Shown: positions 31,681 through 39,446 of the stretch, in pieces
Layout: each line of letters starts with the position of its first letter
How positions within the stretch are numbered: position 1 is the first letter of the stretch
NCBI GenBank assembly: GCA_964246015.1
Contig: CAXTPG010000004.1
Location: 1 to 64,000, forward strand
DNA length: 64,000 nt
Direction of reading: 5' to 3'
DNA from: JBBROS01 sp964246015
GTDB taxonomy: Bacteria > Pseudomonadota > Alphaproteobacteria > Acetobacterales > Acetobacteraceae
The notes under the pieces: generated by a model
The model's database searches: none
Told to the model about the DNA's origin: nothing
The model's input: only the letters and a program-made list of their open reading frames with translations
Made by a program: the position numbers and the translations under genes

Positions 31681-33381
31681 TCACGCCTCGCACCCCTCGT
31701 CCCGCAGCAGGTCCTGCACCGCGGCCTCCGGCACGTCCGCGCTGGTGAAGGCCTGGCCTACGCCGCGGACCAGCACGAAATGCAGCCGGCCGTCCCGCAT
31801 CTTCTTGTCCCGCCGCATCGCCGCGAGCAGCCGGCCGGCGGAGAAGCGGCGGTTGAGCATGCCGGGTTCGCTCGGCAGGCCCACGGAGTCCAGGTGCGCC
31901 GCCACCCGCGCCGCGTCGGCGAACGCGCAGTGGCCCAGCCGGGCGGACAGCCGGAAGGCGAGGCCCAGGCCGACGGCCACCGCCTCCCCGTGCAGCAGGC
32001 CGCCGCCGTAGCCGACCTCGGCCTCCAGCGCATGGGCGAAGGTGTGGCCCAGGTTCAGCAGGGCGCGGCCGTCATTGGGTTTCTCCTCCCGCTCGTCGTC
32101 GCCCACGACGGCGGCCTTGAAGGCGCAGGCGCGCAGGATGGCCTCGGCCTGTGCGTCGCGGTCGCCGCCGACCAGCGCCGGGGCGTTCGCCTCGCACCAG
32201 TCGAAGAACGCGGCATCGCCGATCAGCCCGGCCTTCGCGACCTCGGCATAGCCGGCCCGCAGCTCCCGCGGCGGCAGCGTGCCGAGCGTCGCGGTGTCCG
32301 CCAGCACCATGCGGGGCTGGTGGAAGGCGCCCATCAGGTTCTTGCCGTGGGCGGTGTTGATGCCGGTCTTGCCGCCGACGCTGCTGTCCACCTGGCTCAG
32401 CAGCGTCGTCGGGACCTGCACGAAGGGCAGGCCGCGCAGGGTGACGGCGGCGGCGAAGCCGGCCAGGTCGCCCACGACGCCGCCGCCCAGCGCGATGACG
32501 GTCGTCCGCCGCTCGACCCCCGCGTCCAGCAGCGAATCGACCAAAGTGGTGAAGCCCGGGACGCTCTTGGACGCCTCGCCGGGGGGCACGACGACGTGGC
32601 GCGCCTCGATCCCGGTCTGCGCCAGCCCGTCCAGCAGGGCGGGCAGATGCAGGGCGGCGACGGTGGCGTCCGTCACCACCACGGCGCGCTTCTGCGGCAG
32701 CACGGGCGCCAGCAGCGCGCCCGCGCGGGCCAGCAGGCCCTCGCCGACCACGACATCGTACTGGGTGGCGGCGAGGGCGACCAGCAGGCGCCGGGGCGGG
32801 CGCCAGGCATCGAGCGCGTCCAGCACCTTTCCCGTGGTGTGGTCCGGCGGCTCGTCGCCGCAATCGACGGCCAGGTCCGCCTCGGCATAGACGGGGTGGC
32901 GCTGCTGCATCAGCCCGGCGAGGATTTCGGCCGGGTCGCCGTCGCGCAGCAGGGGGCGGTTGTTGCGGCTGGCGACCCGGCGCACCAGGACGGGCAGGGG
33001 GCACCGCAGCCAGACCGACACCGCCTCCGCCCGCATCGTCGCGCGCGTGTCCGGGTCCATGAACGCGCCGCCGCCGGTCGCGAGCACCAGCGGGTCGCCG
33101 GCCAGCAGGCGGCGGATGACCCGGCGCTCCCCGTCGCGGAAGTCCCGCTCGCCGTACCGGGTGAACAGCTCGGGGATGGTGCAGCCGGCCGCCAGCTCGA
33201 TCTCGGCGTCGGCGTCGCGGAACGGCAGGCCGAGTCGGGCGGCGAGGCGGCGGCCGATGCTGGTCTTGCCGGCGCCCATGAGGCCGACGAGCACCAGGCT
33301 GCGGCCCCGGAGCGATGCGGGCACATCGGCCGCCGCAGCGGGCGACGCGGGCGGCCGCAGGGCTGCGATGTTGCGTGTCAT
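31681..33381 (-). CDS. aroKB: bifunctional shikimate kinase / 3-dehydroquinate synthase
   Basis: A natural fusion of 566 residues catalysing two non-consecutive shikimate pathway steps. Residues 25-180 are shikimate kinase: P-loop 'VGLMGAGKTSIGRRLA', 'DADAEIELAAGCTIPELF', 'GERDFRDGERRV', 'LATGGGAFMD', and the lid arginine in 'ASRNNRPLLRDGD'. From about residue 205 it is dehydroquinate synthase: 'PPGEASKSVPGF', 'VIALGGGVVGDLAGFAAAV', 'VPTTLLSQVDSSVGGKTGIN', 'GYAEVAKAGLIGD', and the metal-binding 'NLGHTFAHALE' and 'LHGEAVAVGLG'. Such fusions are known from Acetobacteraceae. The ATG at 33381 leaves a 48-bp promoter gap to the divergent small gene; ATG 33420 is also in frame. Confidence 0.95.
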   Translation of the reverse strand: MTRNIAALRPPASPAAAADVPASLRGRSLVLVGLMGAGKTSIGRRLAARLGLPFRDADAEIELAAGCTIPELFTRYGERDFRDGERRVIRRLLAGDPLVLATGGGAFMDPDTRATMRAEAVSVWLRCPLPVLVRRVASRNNRPLLRDGDPAEILAGLMQQRHPVYAEADLAVDCGDEPPDHTTGKVLDALDAWRPPRRLLVALAATQYDVVVGEGLLARAGALLAPVLPQKRAVVVTDATVAALHLPALLDGLAQTGIEARHVVVPPGEASKSVPGFTTLVDSLLDAGVERRTTVIALGGGVVGDLAGFAAAVTLRGLPFVQVPTTLLSQVDSSVGGKTGINTAHGKNLMGAFHQPRMVLADTATLGTLPPRELRAGYAEVAKAGLIGDAAFFDWCEANAPALVGGDRDAQAEAILRACAFKAAVVGDDEREEKPNDGRALLNLGHTFAHALEAEVGYGGGLLHGEAVAVGLGLAFRLSARLGHCAFADAARVAAHLDSVGLPSEPGMLNRRFSAGRLLAAMRRDKKMRDGRLHFVLVRGVGQAFTSADVPEAAVQDLLRDEGCEA

Positions 33382-33429
33382 GATGCCGGAGGCTAGCACA
33401 CGCTTCCATATGACGGCCAAGGGTGGTGG

Positions 33430-33570
33430 ATGAGGCTTCTGTTCGCGGTGCTGGTGCTTGTGGTGATCGTCGTGCTCGGCGGCATCCTGGCCCTGGGCGC
33501 CTTCCCCCCCTCGCCGCGCACGGAGCAGATCCAGCGCGTGCTGCCGAACGACAAGTTCCCGGCGCGGTAG
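33430..33570 (+). CDS. 46-residue single-pass membrane peptide
   Basis: A short frame (47 codons with stop) encoding one strongly hydrophobic helix at residues 3-25 (V/L/I-rich), then a Pro-rich hinge 'FPPSPR' and a polar tail 'TEQIQRVLPNDKFPA'. It starts 48 bp from the divergent aroKB start and ends 2 bp before xerD, so it is placed as the first gene of a xerD-accA operon. A similarly sized protein with an F-P-P..VLPN..F tail commonly occupies this position in related genomes, as far as I recall. No function known. The tail ending in basic and Pro residues would be periplasmic. Confidence 0.6.
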   Translation: MRLLFAVLVLVVIVVLGGILALGAFPPSPRTEQIQRVLPNDKFPAR

Positions 33571-33572
33571 CG

Positions 33573-34454
33573 ATGGACCGGCACGAGGAAGCCTTCCTCG
33601 AGATGCTGGCCGCGGAAAAGGGCGCCGCCCGCAACACCATCGCCGCCTACACCGCCGACCTCGCCGACCTGCGCGCCGGGCTGCGCGGCGCAGCCCCCGC
33701 CCGGGCCGACGCCGCGGCGCTGCAAGCCTACCTGCGCGGCCTGTCCGCCACGTCCTCCGCCCGCACCACCGCCCGGCGGCTGTCGTGCCTGCGCGGCTTC
33801 TACCGGTTCCTCGCGCGGGAGGGTGTCCGTGCCGACGATCCGTCGATGCTGCTGGACGCGCCCCGCCTGCCGCGCAGCCTGCCGAAGGACCTGATGGAGC
33901 CGGATGTCCGCCGCCTGCTGGACGCGGCCGCTTCCCATCCCGGCCTGCCCGGCCTGGTGGCCCGCGCGTCGCTGGAGCTGCTGTATTCGACCGGCCTGCG
34001 CGTCACCGAACTGCTGTCCCTGCGCCGTGCCGACCTCGCAAGCGCGCCCGAGATGCTCGTCGTCCGCGGCAAGGGCGGCAAGGAGCGGATGGTGCTGATC
34101 TCCCGCGCCGCCCATGAGGCGGTGCGCGCGCTGCTGGCCGAAGCACCCGGCAGCCGCCACATCTTCGCCGGCCGCGATCCGCGCCGCCCCATGACCCGGC
34201 AGGGCCTGGCGCTGCTGCTGAAGCAGGTGGCGCTCGCCGCCGGGCTCGACCCGGCCCGCGTCAGCCCGCACGTGCTGCGCCATAGCTTCGCCAGCCACAT
34301 GCTGGCCCGCGGCGCCGACCTGCGCAGTCTGCAGACCCTGCTGGGCCACGCCGACATCGCGACGACGCAGATCTACACCCATGTGCTCGCCGAGCGCCTC
34401 GCCGAGCTTGTCGCGCTGCACCACCCCCTGGCGAAGCCCTCCCGTACCGTCTAG
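33573..34454 (+). CDS. xerD: tyrosine recombinase XerD
   Basis: The chromosome dimer resolution recombinase, 293 residues. SAM-like core-binding domain at residues 1-85 ('FLEMLAAEKGAARNTIAAY') and catalytic domain from about 105. The full catalytic set can be read: Arg in 'STGLRVTELLSLR', Lys in 'RGKGGKERMV', H-x-x-R in 'SPHVLRHSFASHML', His in 'LLGHADIATTQIYTHV' and the Tyr nucleophile in the same segment. Its setting before accA is a housekeeping one, and no mobile element features surround it. ATG 33573 follows the 46-residue peptide gene closely. Confidence 0.93.
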   Translation: MDRHEEAFLEMLAAEKGAARNTIAAYTADLADLRAGLRGAAPARADAAALQAYLRGLSATSSARTTARRLSCLRGFYRFLAREGVRADDPSMLLDAPRLPRSLPKDLMEPDVRRLLDAAASHPGLPGLVARASLELLYSTGLRVTELLSLRRADLASAPEMLVVRGKGGKERMVLISRAAHEAVRALLAEAPGSRHIFAGRDPRRPMTRQGLALLLKQVALAAGLDPARVSPHVLRHSFASHMLARGADLRSLQTLLGHADIATTQIYTHVLAERLAELVALHHPLAKPSRTV

Positions 34455-34464
34455 ACCCCGGCCC

Positions 34465-35424
34465 ATGCGCCACTTCCTGGACTTCGAGCGGCCGGTCGCC
34501 GAGCTCGAGCTGAAGATCGAAGAACTGCGCCGCACGCAGGAGAGCGGCGGCATCGACATCGAGGCCGAGGTCTCGCAGCTCGAGGAGAAGGTCGAGGCGC
34601 AGATCCGCCTCGTCTACGCCAAGCTCACGCCCTGGCAGAAGACGCAGGTCGCCCGCCACCCGGAGCGTCCGAAGGCGCTGGCCTACATCGACGCCCTCAT
34701 CACCGAGTTCACGCCGCTGGCCGGCGACCGCGCGTTTGCCGACGACGCCGCCGTCGTGGGCGGGCTGGGCCGGTTTCACGGCCGCAGCGTCGTCGTGCTG
34801 GGCACGGAGCGTGGGACGGACACCGAAAGCCGGGTCGCCCGCAACTTCGGCATGGCCCGGCCGGAAGGCTACCGCAAGGCGCGGCGCCTGATCGAGCTCG
34901 CGGGCCGCTTCGGCCTGCCGCTGCTGACCTTCGTCGACACGGCCGGCGCCTTCCCCGGCATCGATGCCGAGGCCCGGGGCCAGGCCGAGGCCATCGCCCG
35001 CGCCATCGAGGCCTGCCTGGAAGCCCCGGTGCCCATCGTCGCCACCATCATCGGCGAGGGCGGATCCGGCGGGGCCATCGCGCTGGCCGCCGGCGACCGC
35101 GTGCTGATGCTCGAACACTCGGTCTATTCCGTCATCTCCCCCGAGGGCTGCGCGAGCATCCTGTGGCGCGACCAGGCGCAAGCCGCCGCGGCGGCCGACG
35201 CGCTGCGGCTGACGGCGCAGGACCTGCACGGCTTCGGCATCGTCGACCAGGTGGTCGCGGAACCGCTGGGCGGCGCCCACCGCATGCCAGCCGAGGCCGT
35301 CGCCGCCGTGGAGGCCGCCATCGAAGCCGCCCTGCACCCCCTGGTCGGGCTGAGCCCCGCGACGCTGCGGGACGGACGGCGCGAGAAATACCTCGCCATG
35401 GGCCGCGACGCCGGCGCCCCATGA
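34465..35424 (+). CDS. accA: acetyl-CoA carboxylase carboxyltransferase subunit alpha
   Basis: Half of the carboxyltransferase that forms malonyl-CoA for fatty-acid synthesis; works with AccD, which is not in the window. 319 residues starting 'RHFLDFERPVAELELKIEEL', with an N-terminal coiled coil, then 'VARHPERPKALAYIDAL', 'GTERGTDTESRVARNFGMAR', 'GAFPGIDAEARGQAEAIARA', 'IGEGGSGGAIALAAGDRVL' and 'VISPEGCASILWRD'. Full family length. It lies 10 bp after xerD. Confidence 0.96.
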   Translation: MRHFLDFERPVAELELKIEELRRTQESGGIDIEAEVSQLEEKVEAQIRLVYAKLTPWQKTQVARHPERPKALAYIDALITEFTPLAGDRAFADDAAVVGGLGRFHGRSVVVLGTERGTDTESRVARNFGMARPEGYRKARRLIELAGRFGLPLLTFVDTAGAFPGIDAEARGQAEAIARAIEACLEAPVPIVATIIGEGGSGGAIALAAGDRVLMLEHSVYSVISPEGCASILWRDQAQAAAAADALRLTAQDLHGFGIVDQVVAEPLGGAHRMPAEAVAAVEAAIEAALHPLVGLSPATLRDGRREKYLAMGRDAGAP

Positions 35425-35431
35425 CACAAGA

Positions 35432-36901
35432 ATGAACGACGCAGCCCCCGCCAGCCGCCACCTGTTCTTCCGTGTGTTCCCGTCCATCGTCCTGCCGATG
35501 TTCCTGGCGGCGATCGACACCACGATCGTCGCCACCGCCCTGCCCAACATCGCCGCCAGCCTGGGCGACGTCGAGCGCATCTCGTGGGTCGTCGTGTCCT
35601 ATCTGATGGCCACCACCATCGCCGCCGCCGTCTATGGACGGCTGGGCGACGCGCTGGGGCGCAAGCGGCTGTTGATCGTCTCGCTGTGGGTGTTCATCGC
35701 GGCCTCGGTCGCCTGCGCCATCGCGCCGACCCTGCTGGCGCTGGTCGCCGCGCGGGTCTTGCAGGGCATCGGCGGGGGCGGCCTGATGACGCTGTCGCAA
35801 GCGCTGGTCGGGGAGGCGGTGCCGGGGCGGGAGCGGGGGCGCTACCAGGGGTATTTGGCGTCGGTGTTCATGATCTCCAGCACCTTCGGCCCGGTGGCGG
35901 GCGGGTGGCTGACGCAGCACCTGGGGTGGCAGTCGGTGTTCTGGGTCAACGTGCCGCTGGGCCTGGTGGCGGTCGTGATGGCGCTGCGCCTGCCGTCGCG
36001 CCCGGGCAACGGCAGCACGCGGTTCGACTGGCTGGGCCTGGCGCTGTTCACCGCCTTCGTCGTGCCGCTGCTGCTGGCGCTGGAGCAGGCGCAGCGGATC
36101 TCCTGGGCGGCGTTGCCGGGCATCGTGGGGTGGTCCGCCGTCGCGCTCGTCGCACTGGTGCTGCTGCTGCGGCAGGAGCGTCGGGCCGCCGCACCGCTGA
36201 TCCCGGTGAACCTGCTGCGCCTGCCGGCGATCTGGCGGGCGGACGCGATGGGGGCCTGCGTCGGCGCGACGATCGTCGCCAGCGTGACGTTCATGCCGAT
36301 CTACCTGCAGGTGGCGCGCGGGGCGCCGCCCGGCGAGGTCGGGCTGCTGATGCTGCCGCTGACGGCGGGGATCGCTGTCGGCTCCCTGGTCACGGGCAAG
36401 CTGATCAGCCGGACGGGGCGGACGGCGATCTTCCCTTCGATCGGCCAGGCGGTGGTGACGGCGTGCCTGGTGTTCCTGGCGGTGGGCGCGGCCTGGATCC
36501 CCACGTCCCGGCTGCCCTGGCTGTTCATGCTGCTGGCCATGGCGATCGGGACGACGATGCCGGTGGTGCAGGTGACGGTTCAGACGGTGGCGGGACCGAA
36601 GAACCTGGGCGCTGCGTCCGCTTCGGTGCAGTTCACCCGCTCGATCGGCGCGGCTCTGGGGACGGCTTTGGTGGGGGCGGTCCTGTTCGCCTGGCTGACC
36701 GTGCGGGACCCCGTGACGGCCGCGCTGTTCGTGGACGTGGTGGAGCGCGGGCCCGGTGTGCTGGATGGGCTTTCTTCCGCGGTTCGGGCGGGGCTGGCGA
36801 CCGAGATCGCGGGCGCGTTCCGCGCGGCGTTCCTGACGGTCGCGGGCTTCAGCACCACGGCGTTGCTGCTGGCCTGGACGCTGCCGCTGCGGCGGATTTG
36901 A
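35432..36901 (+). CDS. DHA2-family (14-TMS) MFS drug exporter
   Basis: 489 residues, very hydrophobic, with about 14 membrane helices. The EmrB/QacA motif 1 is seen in 'DTTIVATALPNIAASLG', motif A in 'YGRLGDALGRKRLLIVSL', and motif C-like 'SSTFGPVAGGWLTQHLGWQS' followed by 'VFWVNVPLG'. Such pumps use proton antiport to expel hydrophobic compounds, usually with an EmrA-type adaptor that is absent here. It starts 7 bp after accA but is probably separately regulated. Substrate unknown. Confidence 0.87.
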   Translation: MNDAAPASRHLFFRVFPSIVLPMFLAAIDTTIVATALPNIAASLGDVERISWVVVSYLMATTIAAAVYGRLGDALGRKRLLIVSLWVFIAASVACAIAPTLLALVAARVLQGIGGGGLMTLSQALVGEAVPGRERGRYQGYLASVFMISSTFGPVAGGWLTQHLGWQSVFWVNVPLGLVAVVMALRLPSRPGNGSTRFDWLGLALFTAFVVPLLLALEQAQRISWAALPGIVGWSAVALVALVLLLRQERRAAAPLIPVNLLRLPAIWRADAMGACVGATIVASVTFMPIYLQVARGAPPGEVGLLMLPLTAGIAVGSLVTGKLISRTGRTAIFPSIGQAVVTACLVFLAVGAAWIPTSRLPWLFMLLAMAIGTTMPVVQVTVQTVAGPKNLGAASASVQFTRSIGAALGTALVGAVLFAWLTVRDPVTAALFVDVVERGPGVLDGLSSAVRAGLATEIAGAFRAAFLTVAGFSTTALLLAWTLPLRRI

Positions 36902-36902
36902 G

Positions 36903-37100
36903 CTAGCTCAACGCCCCGATCACCTCGCACGCCGCCACGATCGCAAGCACCGCGGCAACCACCTGCCAGGCCGAAAGGCCCCACTCGCGCTCCGGCAGCG
37001 GCTCTGGTCCGCCCTCCGGGGACCGGGGTTCCGGGGTCCAGGGGTCCGGCTGGATGCCGAACCCCCGCTCCAAAAGGCCGCCGAACTGGCTACCGTCCAT
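36903..37100 (-). CDS. small single-pass membrane protein coupled to peroxiredoxin
   Basis: 65 residues: a Pro/Glu-rich soluble N-terminal half and one helix at residues 43-63 ('SAWQVVAAVLAIVAACEVIG'). Its ATG lies inside the 3' end of the peroxiredoxin gene (overlap 11 bp), suggesting translational coupling. No family recognised. It is flanked tail to tail by the MFS gene. The coding call rests on codon position and a plausible membrane segment only. Confidence 0.45.
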   Translation of the reverse strand: MDGSQFGGLLERGFGIQPDPWTPEPRSPEGGPEPLPEREWGLSAWQVVAAVLAIVAACEVIGALS

Positions 37101-37728
37101 CGCCGACCTCCACGTAGCGCAGATAGGGCGTCTGCGCGTCCCAGCCCTGGGGGAACCGGATCTTCGCGTCGGCGTCCGACACCGACGGCAGGATGATCGC
37201 CCGCTCGCCCGGCTTCCAGTTGACGGGCGTCGCGACCTTGGTCCGGTCCGTCAGTTGCAGGCTGTCGATCACCCGCAGGATCTCGTCGAAGTTGCGGCCG
37301 GTGCTGGGCGGATAGATCAGCATCAGCCGCACCTTCTTGTTGGGGTCGATCACGAACACCGTCCGCACGGTCACGCTCGGGTCCGCGTCCGGGTGCACCA
37401 TGCCGTACAGGTTGCTGACCGTGCGGTTATGGTCCGCGATCATCGGAAAGTTGGTGGCCTGCCCCTGCGTGCGCGCGATGTCCGCGTCCCACGCGGCATG
37501 GTTGTCGGTCGTGTCGACGCTCAGGCCGATGATCTTCACGCCGCGCTTGTCGAACTCGGGCTTCAGGCGCGCCGCCTCCCCCAGCTCGGTCGTGCAGACC
37601 GGCGTGAAGTCCTTCGGGTGGCTGAACAGCACGCCCCAGCTGCCGCCCAGCCAGTCGTGGAACTTGATGCGGCCCTGGCTCGTGTCCTGTTCGAAATCGG
37701 GGGCGATCTGGCCGAGTTGGATGGTCAT
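37090..37728 (-). CDS. 1-Cys peroxiredoxin (Prx6 family)
   Basis: Reduces peroxides with a single peroxidatic cysteine. The 212-residue protein has 'SHPKDFTPVCTTELGEAARL' (P-x3-[TS]-x2-C, catalytic Cys about residue 47) and the long Prx6 C-terminal domain: 'IIGLSVDTTDNHAAWDADI', 'RTVFVIDPNKKVRLMLIYP', 'TGRNFDEILRVIDSLQLT', 'ATPVNWKPGERAIILPSV'. No resolving cysteine. Its ATG overlaps the cysI stop by 4 nt, tying peroxide defence to sulfite reductase expression. Confidence 0.93.
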   Translation of the reverse strand: MTIQLGQIAPDFEQDTSQGRIKFHDWLGGSWGVLFSHPKDFTPVCTTELGEAARLKPEFDKRGVKIIGLSVDTTDNHAAWDADIARTQGQATNFPMIADHNRTVSNLYGMVHPDADPSVTVRTVFVIDPNKKVRLMLIYPPSTGRNFDEILRVIDSLQLTDRTKVATPVNWKPGERAIILPSVSDADAKIRFPQGWDAQTPYLRYVEVGDGR

Positions 37729-39446
37729 GGCGTGGCTCCTTCGGGGACCGCGGGCGTCAGCGCCGGGTCGAGGTCGTGGTGGAAGCGGTTGCCCGCGGTC
37801 GTCGGTGCGATGTGCCCGGCCCGGATCACCCAGTCGCCGAAGCGCTCGCCCTTCTCCCGCGCGGCGGCGTATTCGTGCAGCAACGGCGCCAGGGTGGCAA
37901 CGATCCCGTCATGGTCGAGGTCCCGGCGGTGCAGCTTGTTCAGCCGCGTGCCGTCCGGGGCGGCGCCGAGATACAGGTTGTATCGCCCGGGACCGCGGCC
38001 CACCAACCCGATCTCGGCCAAATACGGCCGGGCGCAGCCGTTGGGGCACCCGGTCATGCGCATCACGACGCTGTCCTGCGCGAGGCCGGCATGGGCCATC
38101 ACCGACTCGATCGCGGTGATCAGCGTGGGCAGGTAGCGTTCGCTCTCGGCCAGCGCCAGACCGCACGTCGGCAGCGCCACGCAGGCCATCGCGGCCTGCC
38201 GCAGCGGGGACGCGCTATCGTCCAGCCCATGGTCCGCAAGCAGGGCGGCGATGGGCGCACGGTCCGGGATCCCCGCGACGACCAGGTTCTGGTTGGCGGT
38301 CAGGATGAAGGTCCCGCGATGCACCTCCGCGATGGCCCGCAGCCCGGTCAGCAGGCGCCGGCCCGGCAGATCCTGGATGCGCCCGTTCTCGACGAACAGG
38401 CCGAACTGCGCGGTGCCGTCCGGTGCCTCATGCCACCCCAGCCGGTCGCCCGTGCCGGTGAACGCGGCGCCGCGCGGCGGCGGCAGGCCCCGGCCCAGAT
38501 GGCGCTCGACCTCGGCACGGAAGGCCGGCAGGCCCATGCGCTCGATCGTGTATTTCAGCCGCGCGTGCTTGCGGACCCCCCGGTCGCCGTGGTCCCGCTG
38601 CGCCATCAGCACCGCGGCCGCGACGGCGACGGCCTGGTCCGTGGTGCAGAACCCGAACGCGTCGGCGGTGCGGGGGAAGGTGTCGGGTTCGCCATGGGTC
38701 ATGCCCATGCCGCCGCCCACGGTCACGTCCCAGCCCTCGACGACGCCGTCGCTGACATGGGCGATGAAGCCCAGGTCGTGCGCATACACGTCGACGTCGT
38801 TCTGCGGCGGGACGGCGATGGCGATCTTGAACTTCCGCGGCAGGTAGGTCGGGCCGTACATCGGCTCGTCCTCGGGTTCGCCGCCCGCGACGCGCTCCTC
38901 GCCCAGCCAGATCTCGTGCCAGGCCCGGGACCTGGGCAGCAGGCCGTCGCTGATGGCGTGCGCCAGCGCCAGCGCCGCCGCGTGCCCCGGTCCCTCGTGC
39001 GGGTTCACCGTCGCGATGACGTTGCGGTTGACGTCGCCGCAGGCCGCGATGGTGTCCAGCAGCGCGTCGTTCACCGCGGCGATCGCGGGGCGCAGATTGC
39101 CCTTCAGGATGCCGTGGAACTGCACCGTCTCCCGCGTCGTCAGCCGGATGGTGCCGTTCGCCCGCTCCCGCGCGATCTCGTGCAACTGCAGCCATTGCGC
39201 GGGGGTGACCTGGCCACCGGGGATGCGAAGCCGGGCCATGAAGCTGTAGGCGGGCTCCATGCGCTTGCGGCCGCGTTCGGACCGCAGGTCGCGGTCGTCC
39301 TGCTGGTAGATGCCGTGGAACTTCGTCAGTTGCGTGTCGTCGTCCGCCAGCGCGCCCGTCTGCGGGATCACGAGGCCCCCGGCGATGCCGCCGCGCAGGG
39401 CGTGGCTGCCGGCCTTGATGTGCTCGTTCTTTGACAGGGTGGCCAT
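37725..39446 (-). CDS. cysI: NADPH-sulfite reductase hemoprotein (beta subunit)
   Basis: Reduces sulfite to sulfide with siroheme and a 4Fe-4S cluster, receiving electrons from CysJ. 573 residues: 'NEHIKAGSHALRGGI', 'LTKFHGIYQQDDRDLR', 'FMARLRIPGGQVTPAQWL', 'LTTRETVQFHGILK', 'CGDVNRNVIAT', then the cluster-ligand cysteines 'CVALPTCGLALAESERYLP' and 'TGCPNGCARPYLAEIGLVG'. These four Cys are C-x5-C and C-x3-C. The ATG overlaps the cysJ stop (TGATG). Length and motifs are normal for the family. Confidence 0.95.
   Translation of the reverse strand: MATLSKNEHIKAGSHALRGGIAGGLVIPQTGALADDDTQLTKFHGIYQQDDRDLRSERGRKRMEPAYSFMARLRIPGGQVTPAQWLQLHEIARERANGTIRLTTRETVQFHGILKGNLRPAIAAVNDALLDTIAACGDVNRNVIATVNPHEGPGHAAALALAHAISDGLLPRSRAWHEIWLGEERVAGGEPEDEPMYGPTYLPRKFKIAIAVPPQNDVDVYAHDLGFIAHVSDGVVEGWDVTVGGGMGMTHGEPDTFPRTADAFGFCTTDQAVAVAAAVLMAQRDHGDRGVRKHARLKYTIERMGLPAFRAEVERHLGRGLPPPRGAAFTGTGDRLGWHEAPDGTAQFGLFVENGRIQDLPGRRLLTGLRAIAEVHRGTFILTANQNLVVAGIPDRAPIAALLADHGLDDSASPLRQAAMACVALPTCGLALAESERYLPTLITAIESVMAHAGLAQDSVVMRMTGCPNGCARPYLAEIGLVGRGPGRYNLYLGAAPDGTRLNKLHRRDLDHDGIVATLAPLLHEYAAAREKGERFGDWVIRAGHIAPTTAGNRFHHDLDPALTPAVPEGATP

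Noticed and set aside
33573..34454. Phage or integron integrase
   Set aside because: Sequence and size fit XerD, and the neighbours are accA and a small membrane peptide gene; no attachment sites or mobile genes seen.
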